Positions 47,292-56,938 are shown, counted from the stretch's first letter. The stretch: 64,000 bases of DNA from Limosilactobacillus reuteri (GCF_003072625.1 NZ_CP027805.1:441501-505500); one strand, 5' to 3'. Numbers and translations are program-made. Notes: generated by a model not told the origin, from the letters alone.

Positions 47292-47747
47292 ATGACACAT
47301 GAAGATCAATTATTAGACAAAGCTATCAATATTTACTTGACGGGACTAAAGGGCATCGAAAGCTTTATTTCTGAACCAGCGAGTGAATATAATTTATCTT
47401 TTGAACAATTTTTGATTTTACGAAAAATCATTAACCATCCTAATATCAAGCTAATGGATATTGCCGAGCAACGGCAAGTAACAAGGAGTGCTGTCTCTCG
47501 CCAATTAAAAGTCCTTTTTCAGCAAAAATATGTTGAACAAAAAGCTGATCCAGCTGATCGACGTCGGATGTTTTTGGTTGCAACAAAAAAAGGTAAAGAT
47601 GCTGAAAGTGAGATTTGGCAAAGGATTAATCACCGCTTTGCCAATTGGGTTCAGATTTATGGTGAAGATCGTGCTGATCAGTTTTTAACACTTTTTGAAG
47701 ACTTTAATCAACAAATAATTCAGGGGAATATCCGAAAGAAGGAATAA
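47292..47747 (+). CDS. MarR-family transcriptional regulator
   Basis: 151 residues. Winged helix with recognition helix QRQVTRSAVSRQLKVLFQQKYV (about 59-80) and wing KADPADRRRMFLVATKKG (about 82-99). Cotranscribed with the acyltransferase (10 nt) and a HAD phosphatase (4 nt), so it may control this wall-modification operon. Ligand unknown. AGGAGG before the ATG. Confidence 0.9.
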   Translation: MTHEDQLLDKAINIYLTGLKGIESFISEPASEYNLSFEQFLILRKIINHPNIKLMDIAEQRQVTRSAVSRQLKVLFQQKYVEQKADPADRRRMFLVATKKGKDAESEIWQRINHRFANWVQIYGEDRADQFLTLFEDFNQQIIQGNIRKKE

Positions 47748-47751
47748 GAAA

Positions 47752-48558
47752 ATGATTAAGATGGTTGCGCTAGACCTAGATAATACGCTTTTAAATAGTA
47801 ATAAAGAAATTAGTCAACGTAATGAACATGTCCTAAAGCAATTACATCAAGAGGGAATTAAGGTCGTGCTTTGTACTGGCCGCCCAATCAATGCAATTTG
47901 GCCATATATTGAACAACTTGGTTTAACTGATTCAGATGATTACACAATTACGTTTAATGGCGGATTAGTTATTAATAATGAATCACGTGAACATCTTTTT
48001 GAATTAGGAATGAAAAAGAGTGATTTACTGCCACTATTTTCTTATGTTAAAAGAAAAAAGATTCCCCTCAATGTTTTAGACTTTGAACGGGTATACGAAT
48101 TAAATGATTATCCAGGATCTATTTATCGGACAGTGTTAAAGAATATTGAATTCCAATCTTTGCCAATGAGTGATGTGCCGGAAAAAACTTATAGTAAAGC
48201 TGTAATGGCAATCACCCCTGAAAAATTATCTACTATTATAGGAGAACTTCCAGCTGAGCTTAAAGCGCAGTATAATGCAGTTCAATCCCAACCAATGATA
48301 ATGGAATTTTTACCTAAAAAATTAAATAAGGCGGTTGGACTGAAGGCACTACTAGATCATTTTGGGGATGATTTTAGTAATTTGATGACATTTGGGGATG
48401 CTGATAATGATCTTGAAATGATTGAAGCAGCTGCCCAAGGAATTGTAATGGAAAACGGGCTCCCTAACGTTAAAGCAGTGGCAACAGCAATTACAGATAC
48501 AAATGATAATGACGGGGTTGCAAAGTATTGTGAACGTTATTTTGCAACAGTTTTGTAA
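47752..48558 (+). CDS. Cof-type HAD phosphatase
   Basis: 268 residues. HAD motifs in order: I ALDLDNTLLNSNK (about 5-17), II LCTGRP (about 41-46), III Lys near residue 200 (NKAVGLKALLDHFG), IV FGDADNDLEMIE (about 217-228), with a C2B cap between. Likely a sugar-phosphate or nucleotide phosphatase; the physiological substrate is not predictable. Third gene of the acyltransferase operon. Confidence 0.93.
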   Translation: MIKMVALDLDNTLLNSNKEISQRNEHVLKQLHQEGIKVVLCTGRPINAIWPYIEQLGLTDSDDYTITFNGGLVINNESREHLFELGMKKSDLLPLFSYVKRKKIPLNVLDFERVYELNDYPGSIYRTVLKNIEFQSLPMSDVPEKTYSKAVMAITPEKLSTIIGELPAELKAQYNAVQSQPMIMEFLPKKLNKAVGLKALLDHFGDDFSNLMTFGDADNDLEMIEAAAQGIVMENGLPNVKAVATAITDTNDNDGVAKYCERYFATVL

Positions 48559-48580
48559 TAAAGATTGTTATAAAAAGTAA

Positions 48581-48637
48581 AATAAAGGGTGTTTTTGGCG
48601 CAAATATGAATTTTTTGCTAAAAAAACACTCTTATTT
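48581..48637 (+). terminator. Terminator of the acyltransferase-marR-HAD operon
   Basis: AATAAAGGGTGTTTTT pairs with AAAAACACTCTTATT, with an inner GCAAA/TTTGC stem. The rest of the 322-bp gap to apf holds an AT-rich leader with TTGACA at 48727 and TGTWAH-like hexamers. Confidence 0.75.
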
Positions 48638-48788
48638 ATGTATTATTTAATGACTTTTTGAGAAAAGTTATGACTCCCTAAAAGTCAACTAGCACAAGGG
48701 ATTGCAAATTTTATAATCATATTAATTGACAGCTTATATTACAAAATATTACAAAAAGCCGACGAAGAGTAGTAAATAGAAATGGTGC

Positions 48789-48805
48789 TGTTACAGCTTA
48801 GTAAT
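48789..48805 (+). promoter_or_regulatory. WalR-like box upstream of apf
   Basis: TGTTAC-N5-AGTAAT (48789-48805), one mismatch from the WalR repeat TGTWAH-N5-TGTWAH. A further TGTAAT lies at about 48814. LysM/autolysin-type genes are common WalRK targets. Confidence 0.35.
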
Positions 48806-48880
48806 ATTAAGAGTGTAATATATAGGGCGTTGAAACGGAAAAGATAATTTGCTAAATAATAAAGGATGGTTGTTTAATTT

Positions 48881-49483
48881 ATGATTTCTAAGAAAAACTT
48901 TGCTAAAGTATCTGCTACTCTTGGTGCAGTGGCCTTAGGTGTTAGTGCAACGGCTACTGCTGCTAATGCCGACACTATCTACACCGTACAAAGTGGTGAC
49001 ACACTTTCAGGTATTTCTTACAAATTAGCAAAAGACAACAGTATGGTCAATGATCTTGCTAAGAAGAACAATATTCAAGATATTAACAAGATTTACGTTG
49101 GTCAAAAGTTAATCATCAAGAGCGATGGTGAAATTCAAGAATACAACGCTCAAAACGCAGCTAATGCAAATGTAGCTGACAATAATACTCAAGCTACTCA
49201 AGCACAACCTCAACAAGCTCAAGGTCAAGCTAGCCAAAGCTATACTTCAAATGCTTCAGGTTCAGAAGCTGCTGCTAAGGCCTGGATTGCCGCTCGTGAA
49301 TCTGGTGGTAACTACGGTGCTACTAACGGTCAATACATTGGTAAGTACCAATTATCAGCATCATACCTTAACGGTGACTACTCAGCAGCTAACCAAGAAC
49401 GGGTTGCTGACCAATATGTTGCAAGTCGCTACGGTTCATGGCAAAATGCTCAGGCTCACTGGCAAGCTAACGGCTGGTACTAA
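48881..49483 (+). CDS. apf: Aggregation-promoting factor-like LysM surface protein
   Basis: 200 residues, secreted. Signal peptide with basic start and cleavage probably after Ala30 (AANA-DTIY). One LysM domain (about 33-77; YTVQSGDTLSGIS) binds peptidoglycan. A Gln/Ala/Asn-rich linker (about 85-125) leads to the conserved C-terminal Apf/transglycosylase-like domain (about 132-200; AWIAARESGGNYGATNGQY, ending QANGWY, with Glu in ARESGG as the likely catalytic residue). Involved in cell shape and aggregation in other lactobacilli. Strong codon bias suggests high expression; long leader with WalR-like hexamers. Confidence 0.93.
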   Translation: MISKKNFAKVSATLGAVALGVSATATAANADTIYTVQSGDTLSGISYKLAKDNSMVNDLAKKNNIQDINKIYVGQKLIIKSDGEIQEYNAQNAANANVADNNTQATQAQPQQAQGQASQSYTSNASGSEAAAKAWIAARESGGNYGATNGQYIGKYQLSASYLNGDYSAANQERVADQYVASRYGSWQNAQAHWQANGWY

Positions 49484-49512
49484 AATTTAACCTGAATTAT
49501 TAAGACAAAGCA

Positions 49513-49556
49513 AAACGAGACTAAGAAGCTGATCTTCATAGTTTCGCTTTTTTGTA
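49513..49556 (+). terminator. Terminator of apf
   Basis: CGAGACTA arm pairs with TAGTTTCG, followed by CTTTTTT. Confidence 0.8.
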
Positions 49557-49562
49557 CAAATG

Positions 49563-49571
49563 TGGTATAAT
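49563..49571 (+). promoter_or_regulatory. Extended -10 of ssrA
   Basis: TGG-TATAAT at 49563-49571, 15 bp before the RNA 5' end; the -35 overlaps the apf terminator. Confidence 0.6.
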
Positions 49572-49586
49572 GAGTATACCTCTTAT

Positions 49587-49957
49587 GGGGATGTTTATGG
49601 ATTCGACAGGTATAGGTCGAGTTTCAATTGCGTTTCGAAGGTTGCGTCTTCGTAAAAACGCTCAGTTTTAAATTATAACTGCAAACAATAATTCAAACTC
49701 TTACGCATACGCTGCCTAACAAGTAGCGCGCGTAGATCCATTCCGGGTTCGTCCATGATGCGGCAATGGGTTTTATACTTAGTGGACTACGCTTATTACT
49801 CCCGTTTGAAGTAATAAGAAGAGATTAATCAAGCTAGCTAACCATGGTTGCCCTGATCAACGGCGTTTTGGTTAGTGAAATCTAAATAGTTGAGATATGA
49901 ACGTAGAGATTGAAATGGCGATATGCCTGGACACGGGTTCGACTCCCGTCATCTCCA
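49587..49957 (+). ncRNA. ssrA: Transfer-messenger RNA (tmRNA)
   Basis: About 371 nt. The 5' GGGGATG pairs with 3' CATCTCC to form the tRNA-like acceptor; the T-arm is GACACGGGTTCGACTCCCGTC-like near 49930-49950. The reading frame starts with GCA at 49681 and ends TAA at 49717, encoding the tag ANNNSNSYAYAA. CCA is not encoded. Works with SmpB (30338) and RNase R (27921) in ribosome rescue. Confidence 0.97.
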
Positions 49958-49970
49958 CTATATGCCTATA

Positions 49971-50003
49971 AGGACTGCCGTTGGTTTATGGCAGTCTTTT
50001 TTA
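49971..50003 (+). terminator. Terminator of ssrA
   Basis: GGACTGCC / GGCAGTC stem followed by TTTTTT. Confidence 0.85.
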
Positions 50004-50103
50004 ATGCTAAGAATATTAGGATAATTAGTGGGTTTCATAAGAAGTTATTCCCATGTAAAAATTAGTAAATAGAGTTCAGATAAAATATAAAGGAATGAAT
50101 TAA

Positions 50104-50823
50104 ATGGAAATATTAATGATTGAGGATAACCATTCTGTCTGTGAAATGATGGCAATGTTTTTCAAAAAAGAAAAATGGCAATACGAATTTGCCTATGATG
50201 GTGTTGAAGCAGAAGAAAAGTTTAATGCCGATCCTCATAAATGGGACATTATTTTATTAGACCTTAATCTTCCTAAAAAGGACGGGATGCAGGTCGCTGC
50301 TGACATTCGACGGGGATTACCAACAGTTCCTTTAATTATGCTAACGGCTCGTGATACTGAAAGTGATCAGGTATTAGGATTGGAAATTGGTGCTGATGAT
50401 TATGTAACCAAACCATTTAGCACAATTACTTTGATTGCACGAATCAAGGCCCTTTATCGGCGAACGCATTTAAACAAGCTTGAGGATGTTCAAGATATTG
50501 ATAGTGATGATACATTCGATATTCAAACAAAGAACTTTAAGATGAATACTAAGACAAGAGAAGTATTCTTATATGGGAAACCGGTCGGCGACTTGACACC
50601 TAAAGAATTTGACTTATTAAAGACGCTTGCCTCTAAACCACGTCAAGTATTCACCCGTTCACAACTTTTACAATTAGTATGGGACTATGAGTATTATGGT
50701 GATGAGCGAACTGTTGATGCTCATATTAAAAAGTTACGGCAAAAGCTAGAAAATATTGGACCTCAAGTAATTAAGACTGTATGGGGAGTCGGCTATAAGT
50801 TTGATGACGAGGGTAACGACTAA
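50104..50823 (+). CDS. OmpR-family response regulator
   Basis: 239 residues. Receiver domain (1-120) with phospho-acceptor Asp53 (LLDLNLPKKDG), Thr81 and Lys103 (VTKPF). The C-terminal winged helix (about 140-236) carries LTPKEFDLLKTLASKP and the recognition helix DERTVDAHIKKLRQKL. Overlaps the histidine kinase by one base. The stimulus is not predictable from sequence; similar pairs in lactobacilli respond to wall or acid stress. Confidence 0.94.
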   Translation: MEILMIEDNHSVCEMMAMFFKKEKWQYEFAYDGVEAEEKFNADPHKWDIILLDLNLPKKDGMQVAADIRRGLPTVPLIMLTARDTESDQVLGLEIGADDYVTKPFSTITLIARIKALYRRTHLNKLEDVQDIDSDDTFDIQTKNFKMNTKTREVFLYGKPVGDLTPKEFDLLKTLASKPRQVFTRSQLLQLVWDYEYYGDERTVDAHIKKLRQKLENIGPQVIKTVWGVGYKFDDEGND

Positions 50824-52310
50824 TGAAATTAATGTATCGGTTGATGCTTTCATTTTTTGCGATTATTCTGACGCTAATGGTGATTGTTAGTATTTCGTTT
50901 ATAAATGTAACTAATAACACTATGTATCATAATACGTGGCAACAATTGAAAAGTTATTCTGATAGTTTAATTCAGGATTCTATTCGTTACAATATGGCAA
51001 CCCAAAGTTTTGAGGGGTTTGCTACAGAATCATTAAATAGCAATGCCAATCTTTTAACACGTCAAAATGTTCACTTTGCAATCTATGATACAACTCACCG
51101 GAAAATCTTTGCCAGTAATGGCTTTGCTCCGAGTATGAGTAAAAGTGATTGGAAAAAATTAAAAAAGGGAGAAACCGTCTGTACTAAACTAATTACTCCT
51201 AAAATTAATTCACGAGTATCGAAAGGTGCCTCCCCGCGAATGACCGAAGTTTCACGACCATACTTCTATAAAGGAAAGATGATTGCGGTAGTCTCGATTG
51301 CAACTTTCGTCTCGACAATTGAGCAAAATATGCATCAAATAAAGATTAACTTAATAATGGCATTACTGACTGCTAGTCTTGTAACGCTTGCAGTTAGTTA
51401 CTTCTTGGCACGGTCAATTACCAAACGAATTGATCGATTGCGGATGGCTACTCACCAAATTGCGCAAGGAAATTACAATGTTGAAGTGGACGATAATGGG
51501 CGTGATGAAGTGGCAGACCTTGGTCGGAGTTTTAACCAAATGACTGCTTCGTTACGTGAATCACAACAAGAAATTCGCCGGCAAGAGGAGCGAAGACGCC
51601 AATTTATGGCCAATGCAGCCCATGAAATGCGGACGCCATTAACAACCATTAATGGAATTCTTGAAGGGTTACAGTATGATGCGATTCCAGAAGAGGATAA
51701 AAAGCATAGTATCCAGTTAATGCAAAATGATACGCGGCGTTTAATTCGCCTGGTCAATGATAATTTGGATTATGAAAAGATTCGCACTAACCAGATTGCT
51801 ATGGAACGGAAAGTATTTGATGCATCCGCAGTACTCGAAAATTTACGAGAGCAGTTAGCGAAAAAGTCAAAAGAGAAAAAGGATACTCTGCACTTGGATG
51901 TAGAAAAGAATTTACGAGTATATGCAGACTATGATCGGTTTGTACAGATTATGTTCAATATCATTCAAAACGCAATCCAATTCACTGATAACGGAATTAT
52001 TGACATTCGGGGAAAACGTGTGGAAAAGGGAAGTCAATTTGAAGTTCAAGATAATGGAATTGGGATGACTCCCGAACAACTTGAAAACATCTGGGAACGA
52101 TACTATAAGGCCAATCGATCACGGATGAATACTAAGTACGGAGAATCTGGCTTGGGACTTGCGATTGTGCGGCAGTTAGTTCTCCTTCATGGAGGAAAAA
52201 TTGACGTAAAAAGTCAGTATGGTAAGGGGACAACATTTACGATCTTTTTCCCTGATCGTGAATATGCTCCTCATAATATTCAACCTACAAATAATAAAGA
52301 TAAAAAGTAA
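50823..52310 (+). CDS. Sensor histidine kinase
   Basis: 495 residues. Membrane helix (about 8-30), extracytoplasmic sensor (about 31-172), second helix (about 174-195), HAMP (about 196-248), HisKA with His267 in NAAHEMRTPL, and HATPase with NIIQNAIQF (about 380), DNGIGM and GESGLGLAIV. Partner of the response regulator just upstream (shared base at 50823). The extracytoplasmic domain looks PAS/CACHE-like. Ends at a strong terminator. Confidence 0.94.
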   Translation: MKLMYRLMLSFFAIILTLMVIVSISFINVTNNTMYHNTWQQLKSYSDSLIQDSIRYNMATQSFEGFATESLNSNANLLTRQNVHFAIYDTTHRKIFASNGFAPSMSKSDWKKLKKGETVCTKLITPKINSRVSKGASPRMTEVSRPYFYKGKMIAVVSIATFVSTIEQNMHQIKINLIMALLTASLVTLAVSYFLARSITKRIDRLRMATHQIAQGNYNVEVDDNGRDEVADLGRSFNQMTASLRESQQEIRRQEERRRQFMANAAHEMRTPLTTINGILEGLQYDAIPEEDKKHSIQLMQNDTRRLIRLVNDNLDYEKIRTNQIAMERKVFDASAVLENLREQLAKKSKEKKDTLHLDVEKNLRVYADYDRFVQIMFNIIQNAIQFTDNGIIDIRGKRVEKGSQFEVQDNGIGMTPEQLENIWERYYKANRSRMNTKYGESGLGLAIVRQLVLLHGGKIDVKSQYGKGTTFTIFFPDREYAPHNIQPTNNKDKK

Positions 52311-52325
52311 GCCAATAACTCAAGT

Positions 52326-52362
52326 GAAACGCTTTAACTGTGACCGTTAAGCGTTTCTTTTT
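52326..52362 (+). terminator. Terminator of the two-component operon
   Basis: GAAACGCTT (52326-52334) pairs with AAGCGTTTC (52349-52357), then TTTTT. Confidence 0.85.
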
Positions 52363-52396
52363 AATAGACCAATTTTTATAATCTAAATAAATTTAA

Positions 52397-52410
52397 GGAA
52401 AGCGCTCGCA
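52397..52410 (+). promoter_or_regulatory. cre-like site upstream of sugar transporter
   Basis: GGAAAGCGCTCGCA, 12 of 14 cre positions; a second weaker copy (AAAGCGTTTGCC) follows at once. It lies about 70 bp before the start codon. Confidence 0.45.
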
Positions 52411-52478
52411 AAAGCGTTTGCCATATGATACACTTATATCTGGTAATAATATTACGGATTGATAGGAGAGAATTTTTT

Positions 52479-53339
52479 ATGAACTACTTACTTGCTTTAA
52501 TCCCTGCGATTGGTTGGGGAATTATGCCGCTGATCACTGGTAAGATCGGTGGTTCAACGATTAACCAAATGTTTGGTATTGGTGCCGGTGCTACGATTGT
52601 TGGGTTGGTTGCATTTATTATCGGTCATCCAACTGTTACAACGACTGGATTCTGGTTCTCAGTATTGTGTGGTGCTTTATGGACAATTGGTCAAATTGGA
52701 CAATTCGTTTCATTTAAGCGGATGGGTGTTTCAAACACGATTCCCCTATCAACAGTACTTCAATTAGTTGGTAATTCTTTAATTGGGGTTATTATCTTTG
52801 GAGAATGGCGTGGAGCACGTGCCCTTACTGTTGGTTTTATCGCCTTAACAATCGTTATTGTGGGTGCTTTAATGACGTCAGTTACTGATAAGAGTAGCGG
52901 AAAGAAAATTACTGTTCAGAATTTCCTTTTTCTATTAATTACTTCTATTGGTTACTGGGTTTACTCAGCATTCCCAAAGATGCCAATGGTTGCTAATGAT
53001 AGTTCTTTAGGAATCTTCCTTCCAGAAATGCTTGGTATTTTACTTGGATCTGTTATTTATGCTATTTGTTCAGGTAATATTGACTCCTTTAAGCAAAAGG
53101 AACAATACCTCAATATCTGGGGTGGTATTTCTTGGGGAATTGCTGCCTTAGCTTATATCTTTGCTGGACGGGCATTAGGAATTAATACGGCCTTTGTCTT
53201 CACGCAAATGAACGTTATCATTGCTACGATTGGTGGTATCTTAGTTCTTCGTGAACACAAGACTCGGCGGGAAATGTCATTTACAATTGCCGGAATCATC
53301 TTTATTGTTGCCGGAAGTATTTTAACTATTTTTGCTTAA
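52479..53339 (+). CDS. GRP-family sugar transporter (GlcU/RbsU-like)
   Basis: 286 residues with ten predicted helices in two repeats. Family-like opening LLALIPAIGWGIMPLITGKIGG, and a second-half ISWGIAALAYIFAGRALGINTAF. Members carry glucose or ribose with protons independent of the PTS. ATG at 52479 follows ATAGGAGAG. The IS30 type-B element begins 13 bp after the stop codon and has removed or displaced the natural terminator. Confidence 0.88.
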   Translation: MNYLLALIPAIGWGIMPLITGKIGGSTINQMFGIGAGATIVGLVAFIIGHPTVTTTGFWFSVLCGALWTIGQIGQFVSFKRMGVSNTIPLSTVLQLVGNSLIGVIIFGEWRGARALTVGFIALTIVIVGALMTSVTDKSSGKKITVQNFLFLLITSIGYWVYSAFPKMPMVANDSSLGIFLPEMLGILLGSVIYAICSGNIDSFKQKEQYLNIWGGISWGIAALAYIFAGRALGINTAFVFTQMNVIIATIGGILVLREHKTRREMSFTIAGIIFIVAGSILTIFA

Positions 53340-53352
53340 ATTATATTAAAAC

Positions 53353-54411
53353 CCGAAATGTCAATTTAAGTTAGAAAGAAAATAGTTGCTCATCAGTGAC
53401 GTAAGACATGAATACTTCATATGGAGTTCGATAGCCTAGTGATTTACAGGGCAGGTTATTTCGCTTACTCATCAGTTGGGTTACCAATTCATCAGGAAGA
53501 TTGCGGGAATCCAGCTGTTTCGTTAAGCCATCCCGGCGTAAAAGACCGTTGTTGTTTTCGTTCAGCCCTCGTTGATTGGGAGCACCAACCTCGGCAAAGT
53601 AAGTGTGAAGGTCAAATTGATTGGCAATCTCGCGCCAGCCGGCGAATTCTTTTCCGTTGTCAAAGGTAATCGATTTGAAGAAGTGCCGCGGGAATTTACG
53701 AAGCCACTGACTTAAGTGTTGGTTAATCGCATCAGCCGTCTTTTCGTGCACATTGAGTACAATTTCGACCTTCGATTGGCGTTCGGTCAGGGTCATTACC
53801 GCCCCTTGGTGCTTTTTGCCTTGGACGGTATCAGCTTCAAGGTGCCCAAATTCAGTGGCATAGTGCGGAAAGTCCTTGGCACGCTCGTGAATACTTCGCC
53901 CCAATTGGCCAGCCTTCCCGCGGCGCTCGACATAGTCATTCGGGTGCCGCTTACCTGGAACGGACATCGAAGCCGAACTGGCCACGTTCAAACATCCGGT
54001 AAAGAGTTCGCCGGTTACAACTAATTGGGCGCTCAGCGCGCCCAATAATGGTATCAGGCGTCCACACCTGGGCAATTTTGTCGTTGATATAAGTGAGTTC
54101 AGCCAGTGACAACTGAGTACGTTTTCGGCCACAACGTTGCTTATTGCGCATATAGTGATCTTGATAATCAGCAATTGAGGCACCGGTTTCCAGGTAACGA
54201 TAAACGCGATAAACGGTTTCGGCGCAACGGTTGATCATTTGGGCCACTCGGTACGCTTTAAGCTTTTGCACGAAAGAATGGGCGATGATTGTCAGCTCGT
54301 TTGTGGTAAGATGGGTGTAAGTCATTTGTGGTTTTCTTTCTTTTGTTTAGGGGTATTCAAAAGTCTACCACAAATGGCTTTTCTATTTTTCTAACTTAAT
54401 TTTACAAACGG
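53353..54411 (-). mobile_element. IS30-family element, type B, minus-strand copy (about 1059 bp)
   Basis: Ends CCGAAATGTCAATTTAAGTTAG (from 53353) and, in reverse complement from 54411, CCGTTTGTAAAATTAAGTTAG. No clear target duplication. Carries a broken transposase. Nearly identical to the copy at 57967 apart from scattered substitutions and a 12-bp tandem duplication in that copy. Confidence 0.88.
53371..54325 (-). pseudogene. IS30-family transposase (type B), frameshifted
   Basis: N-terminal 124-residue frame (54325 to 53951) and a C-terminal frame that begins inside it and runs to 53371. Compared with the intact relative at 14117, about 11 nt are missing at the junction after GFDVR, where that protein reads GFSVKQLPMKGKCHPNG. 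The catalytic half is otherwise complete (FGHLEADTVQG, FDNGKEFAGW, NENNNGLLRR). The same lesion is in the copy at 58065, so it arose before both spread. Probably inactive unless helped in trans. Confidence 0.85.
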
Positions 54412-54424
54412 CGTAACTAAACTT

Positions 54425-54461
54425 AAAAAGACCTTCATCGGATTTTGATGAAGGTCTTTTA
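54425..54461. terminator. Terminator between IS and acetyltransferase
   Basis: AAAAAGACCTTCATC (54425-54439) pairs with GATGAAGGTCTTTT (54447-54460); works in both directions. Confidence 0.85.
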
Positions 54462-54477
54462 ATATCGGAATTATTAT

Positions 54478-55092
54478 TTAATAAGGAAAATTTTCCAAGC
54501 GATCTTTTTCAGTAATAGGACGAATCACTTTGCCTGGGACTCCAAGGACAAGGGAGTTATCAGGAATATCTTTAGTAACGACAGTACCTGCTCCGATAAC
54601 GCAACCATTGCCGATTATTACACCCGGACAAACTGTTACATTGCTTGCAAGCCAACAGTTATCGCCAATTGTAACTGGTTTTCCATATTCAACGTCATCG
54701 AACTGACCGTCAGCTTGTTGCCGAATATTACGTTGCTGATACATGAGGGGATGCATGGCTGTAATGATCGAGACGTTTGGACCGCACATTATATTATCTC
54801 CAATAGTAACAGGACATGTATCTAAAATGGTAAAGTTAAAATTAGCATAGAAATTCTTATCTATTTTAGTAAAACGACCGTAATCAATATGAATAGGTCC
54901 TTGAAGATATATTCCGTCGTCATGCTGAGGAAATAGGCGATCAATAATCATTTCTCGTTCAACAGTATCTTCATCGGTTGTTAAATTATAGTCACGACAA
55001 AGACGATGAGCAAGGTGAGAAAACCTATTTAATTCTGGTGTTCCAGGACGATAAGGCTTCCCAGCTAACATATTTTCAGTATTTTTATCCAT
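54478..55092 (-). CDS. Maltose/galactoside O-acetyltransferase family protein
   Basis: 204 residues, left-handed beta-helix with hexapeptide repeats (about 70-190; ITIGDNIMCGPNVSI, VTIGDNCWLASNVTV, IGNGCVIGAGTVVTK). The catalytic His is probably in TAMHPLMY (about 112-118). N-terminal MLAGKPYRPGTPEL is typical of the Maa/LacA group, which acetylates sugars with acetyl-CoA. Minus strand, with its own terminator near the IS. Confidence 0.9.
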   Translation of the reverse strand: MDKNTENMLAGKPYRPGTPELNRFSHLAHRLCRDYNLTTDEDTVEREMIIDRLFPQHDDGIYLQGPIHIDYGRFTKIDKNFYANFNFTILDTCPVTIGDNIMCGPNVSIITAMHPLMYQQRNIRQQADGQFDDVEYGKPVTIGDNCWLASNVTVCPGVIIGNGCVIGAGTVVTKDIPDNSLVLGVPGKVIRPITEKDRLENFPY

Positions 55093-55203
55093 GAATAATT
55101 ATTCCCTTCAAATTATGTAAGCGGATACGCTGCGTATTCCCAGTATGCCTAATTAACCTTAAATTGTCAATTTTCATTAATGAGAAAAAATTGCTAGTTC
55201 TGA

Positions 55204-55232
55204 TTGAAACCGACTTCATTATCCGCTATCAT
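55204..55232 (+). promoter_or_regulatory. pgi promoter
   Basis: TTGAAA (55204-55209), 17-bp spacer, TATCAT (55227-55232). Confidence 0.65.
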
Positions 55233-55272
55233 TTAAATGTCTAAAAAATAAAAATAGAAAGAAGCTATTGGA

Positions 55273-56631
55273 ATGACACACATTAAATTTGACAGTAGCG
55301 CATTAAAGCAATTTGTTCATGAAAACGAACTTGGTGAAATGCAAGCAATGGTTAACGCCGCTAATGATGAATTACGGAATGGGACTGGTGCTGGCGCCGA
55401 CTTCCGTGATTGGCTCCATTTACCAACTGAATATGATAAAGAAGAATTTGCCCGTATTAAGAAGGCAGCTGATAAGATTCAACGTGATTCAGATGTTTTA
55501 GTTGTTATTGGGATTGGTGGTTCTTACCTTGGTGCCCAAATGGCAATCGACTTCTTACACAATACTTTCTATCAAGCTCAAAAGGCAAAAGACCGGAAAG
55601 CTCCATTAGTAGTCTTTGCTGGTAACTCCTTGAGTTCAACCTATGTTCATGACTTGATCCAATTAATTGGTGACAAAGACTTTTCCATCAATGTTGTTTC
55701 AAAGTCAGGAACAACCACTGAACCATCAATTGCCTTCCGAATCTTTAAGGACCTTTTAATTAAGAAGTATGGTGAAAATGAAGCTAATAAGCGGATTTAT
55801 GCTACTACTGATAAGGCTAAGGGTGCCTTAAAGACTGAAGCAGATGCTCATGGCTATGAAACCTTTGTTATTCCTGATGGGGTTGGAGGACGTTATTCAG
55901 TTCTTTCTGCGGTAGGTCTTTTGCCAATCACTGCTTCTGGTGCGGACATTGATAAGCTGATGGAAGGAGCTGCACAAGCGGAAAAGGATTATGTTGATCC
56001 TGATCTAACCAAGAACGAAGCCTACCAATACGCTGCTTACCGGAACATTCTTTATCGTAAGGGCTATGAAACAGAATTACTCGAAAACTACGAGCCTAAC
56101 ATGCGGATGTTTGCTGAATGGTGGAAACAATTAGCTGGGGAATCAGAAGGAAAAGATCAAAAGGGAATATATCCTTCTTCAGCTAACTTCACAACCGACC
56201 TTCACTCACTTGGTCAATACATCCAAGAAGGTCGCCGTTTCTTAATGGAAACCGTTGTTAAGCTTGATAAGCCAAATTATGACATGGAAATTCCAACAGA
56301 ACCGGATAATCTTGATGGTTTAGGCTACTTGGAAGGTAAGACAATGGATTACGTTAACACCAAGGCTTATGAAGCGGTAGTTGCTGCTCATACTGATGGT
56401 GGGGTACCAGTGATGACTGTTCATATCCCACAAGAAGACGAATATACTTTAGGTTACCTTATTTACTTCTTTGAGGTTGCGATGGGAATTTCAGGTTACT
56501 TAAACGGTATTAATCCATTTAACCAACCGGGTGTTGAAGCTTATAAGACTAACATGTTTGGATTGCTTGGTAAGCCAGGATATGAAGAAATTGGTAAAGA
56601 ATTACGAGCTAAGATGGATAAGAACGATTAG
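55273..56631 (+). CDS. pgi: Glucose-6-phosphate isomerase
   Basis: 452 residues, Firmicute-length form. It interconverts glucose-6-P and fructose-6-P. Family marks: [14 protein letters not shown] (about 79-92), [14 protein letters not shown] (about 143-156), [16 protein letters not shown] (about 204-219), and the C-terminal catalytic [12 protein letters not shown] Lys. In heterofermenters it mainly serves fructose use and feeds GlmS with F6P. Own promoter and terminator. Strong codon bias. Confidence 0.96.
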   Translation: MTHIKFDSSALKQFVHENELGEMQAMVNAANDELRNGTGAGADFRDWLHLPTEYDKEEFARIKKAADKIQRDSDVLVVIGIGGSYLGAQMAIDFLHNTFYQAQKAKDRKAPLVVFAGNSLSSTYVHDLIQLIGDKDFSINVVSKSGTTTEPSIAFRIFKDLLIKKYGENEANKRIYATTDKAKGALKTEADAHGYETFVIPDGVGGRYSVLSAVGLLPITASGADIDKLMEGAAQAEKDYVDPDLTKNEAYQYAAYRNILYRKGYETELLENYEPNMRMFAEWWKQLAGESEGKDQKGIYPSSANFTTDLHSLGQYIQEGRRFLMETVVKLDKPNYDMEIPTEPDNLDGLGYLEGKTMDYVNTKAYEAVVAAHTDGGVPVMTVHIPQEDEYTLGYLIYFFEVAMGISGYLNGINPFNQPGVEAYKTNMFGLLGKPGYEEIGKELRAKMDKND

Positions 56632-56650
56632 AATAAATTAAATATAATCA

Positions 56651-56692
56651 AGAGGGGGAATAGCTGTTACGACATAGCTATTCTCTCCTTTT
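56651..56692 (+). terminator. Terminator of pgi
   Basis: GAGGGGGAATAGCT pairs with AGCTATTCTCTCC, followed by TTTTAT. Confidence 0.75.
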
Positions 56693-56707
56693 ATCTGGAG
56701 TATTTTT

Positions 56708-56938
56708 ATGAAAAAAGAAGAATTAATTGAACATCGGGATCGGGTAAAAGATCATTTAGTAGTATGGATTGTTTTAACAATTTGTCTGCAAATATTAACT
56801 GTTTTTCATATCTTGGCGTTCTTAAAATATGTAGTATGGCTTTCTGCCGCTTATAGTATTTTACTAATTATCTTGTGGTGTTATTTAGAATGGCAGATTG
56901 CAAGAAATAACTTGAACGAATTTAGTGACGTAGATTAA
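56708..56938 (+). pseudogene. Small two-helix membrane protein, 3' end replaced by IS30
   Basis: Native sequence runs to about residue 61 (ends LWCYLE), then the frame continues 15 residues into the left end of the IS30 type-A element. Two membrane segments are visible (about 17-38 and 41-62). Without the element (removing one GAAT duplication) the frame would go on for a few codons into the end of the neighbouring type-B element, so the original C-terminus was lost already. No family recognised; function doubtful. Confidence 0.65.

Noticed and set aside
49251-49490. 79-codon ORF within apf
   Set aside because: Shadow frame of a strongly biased real gene.
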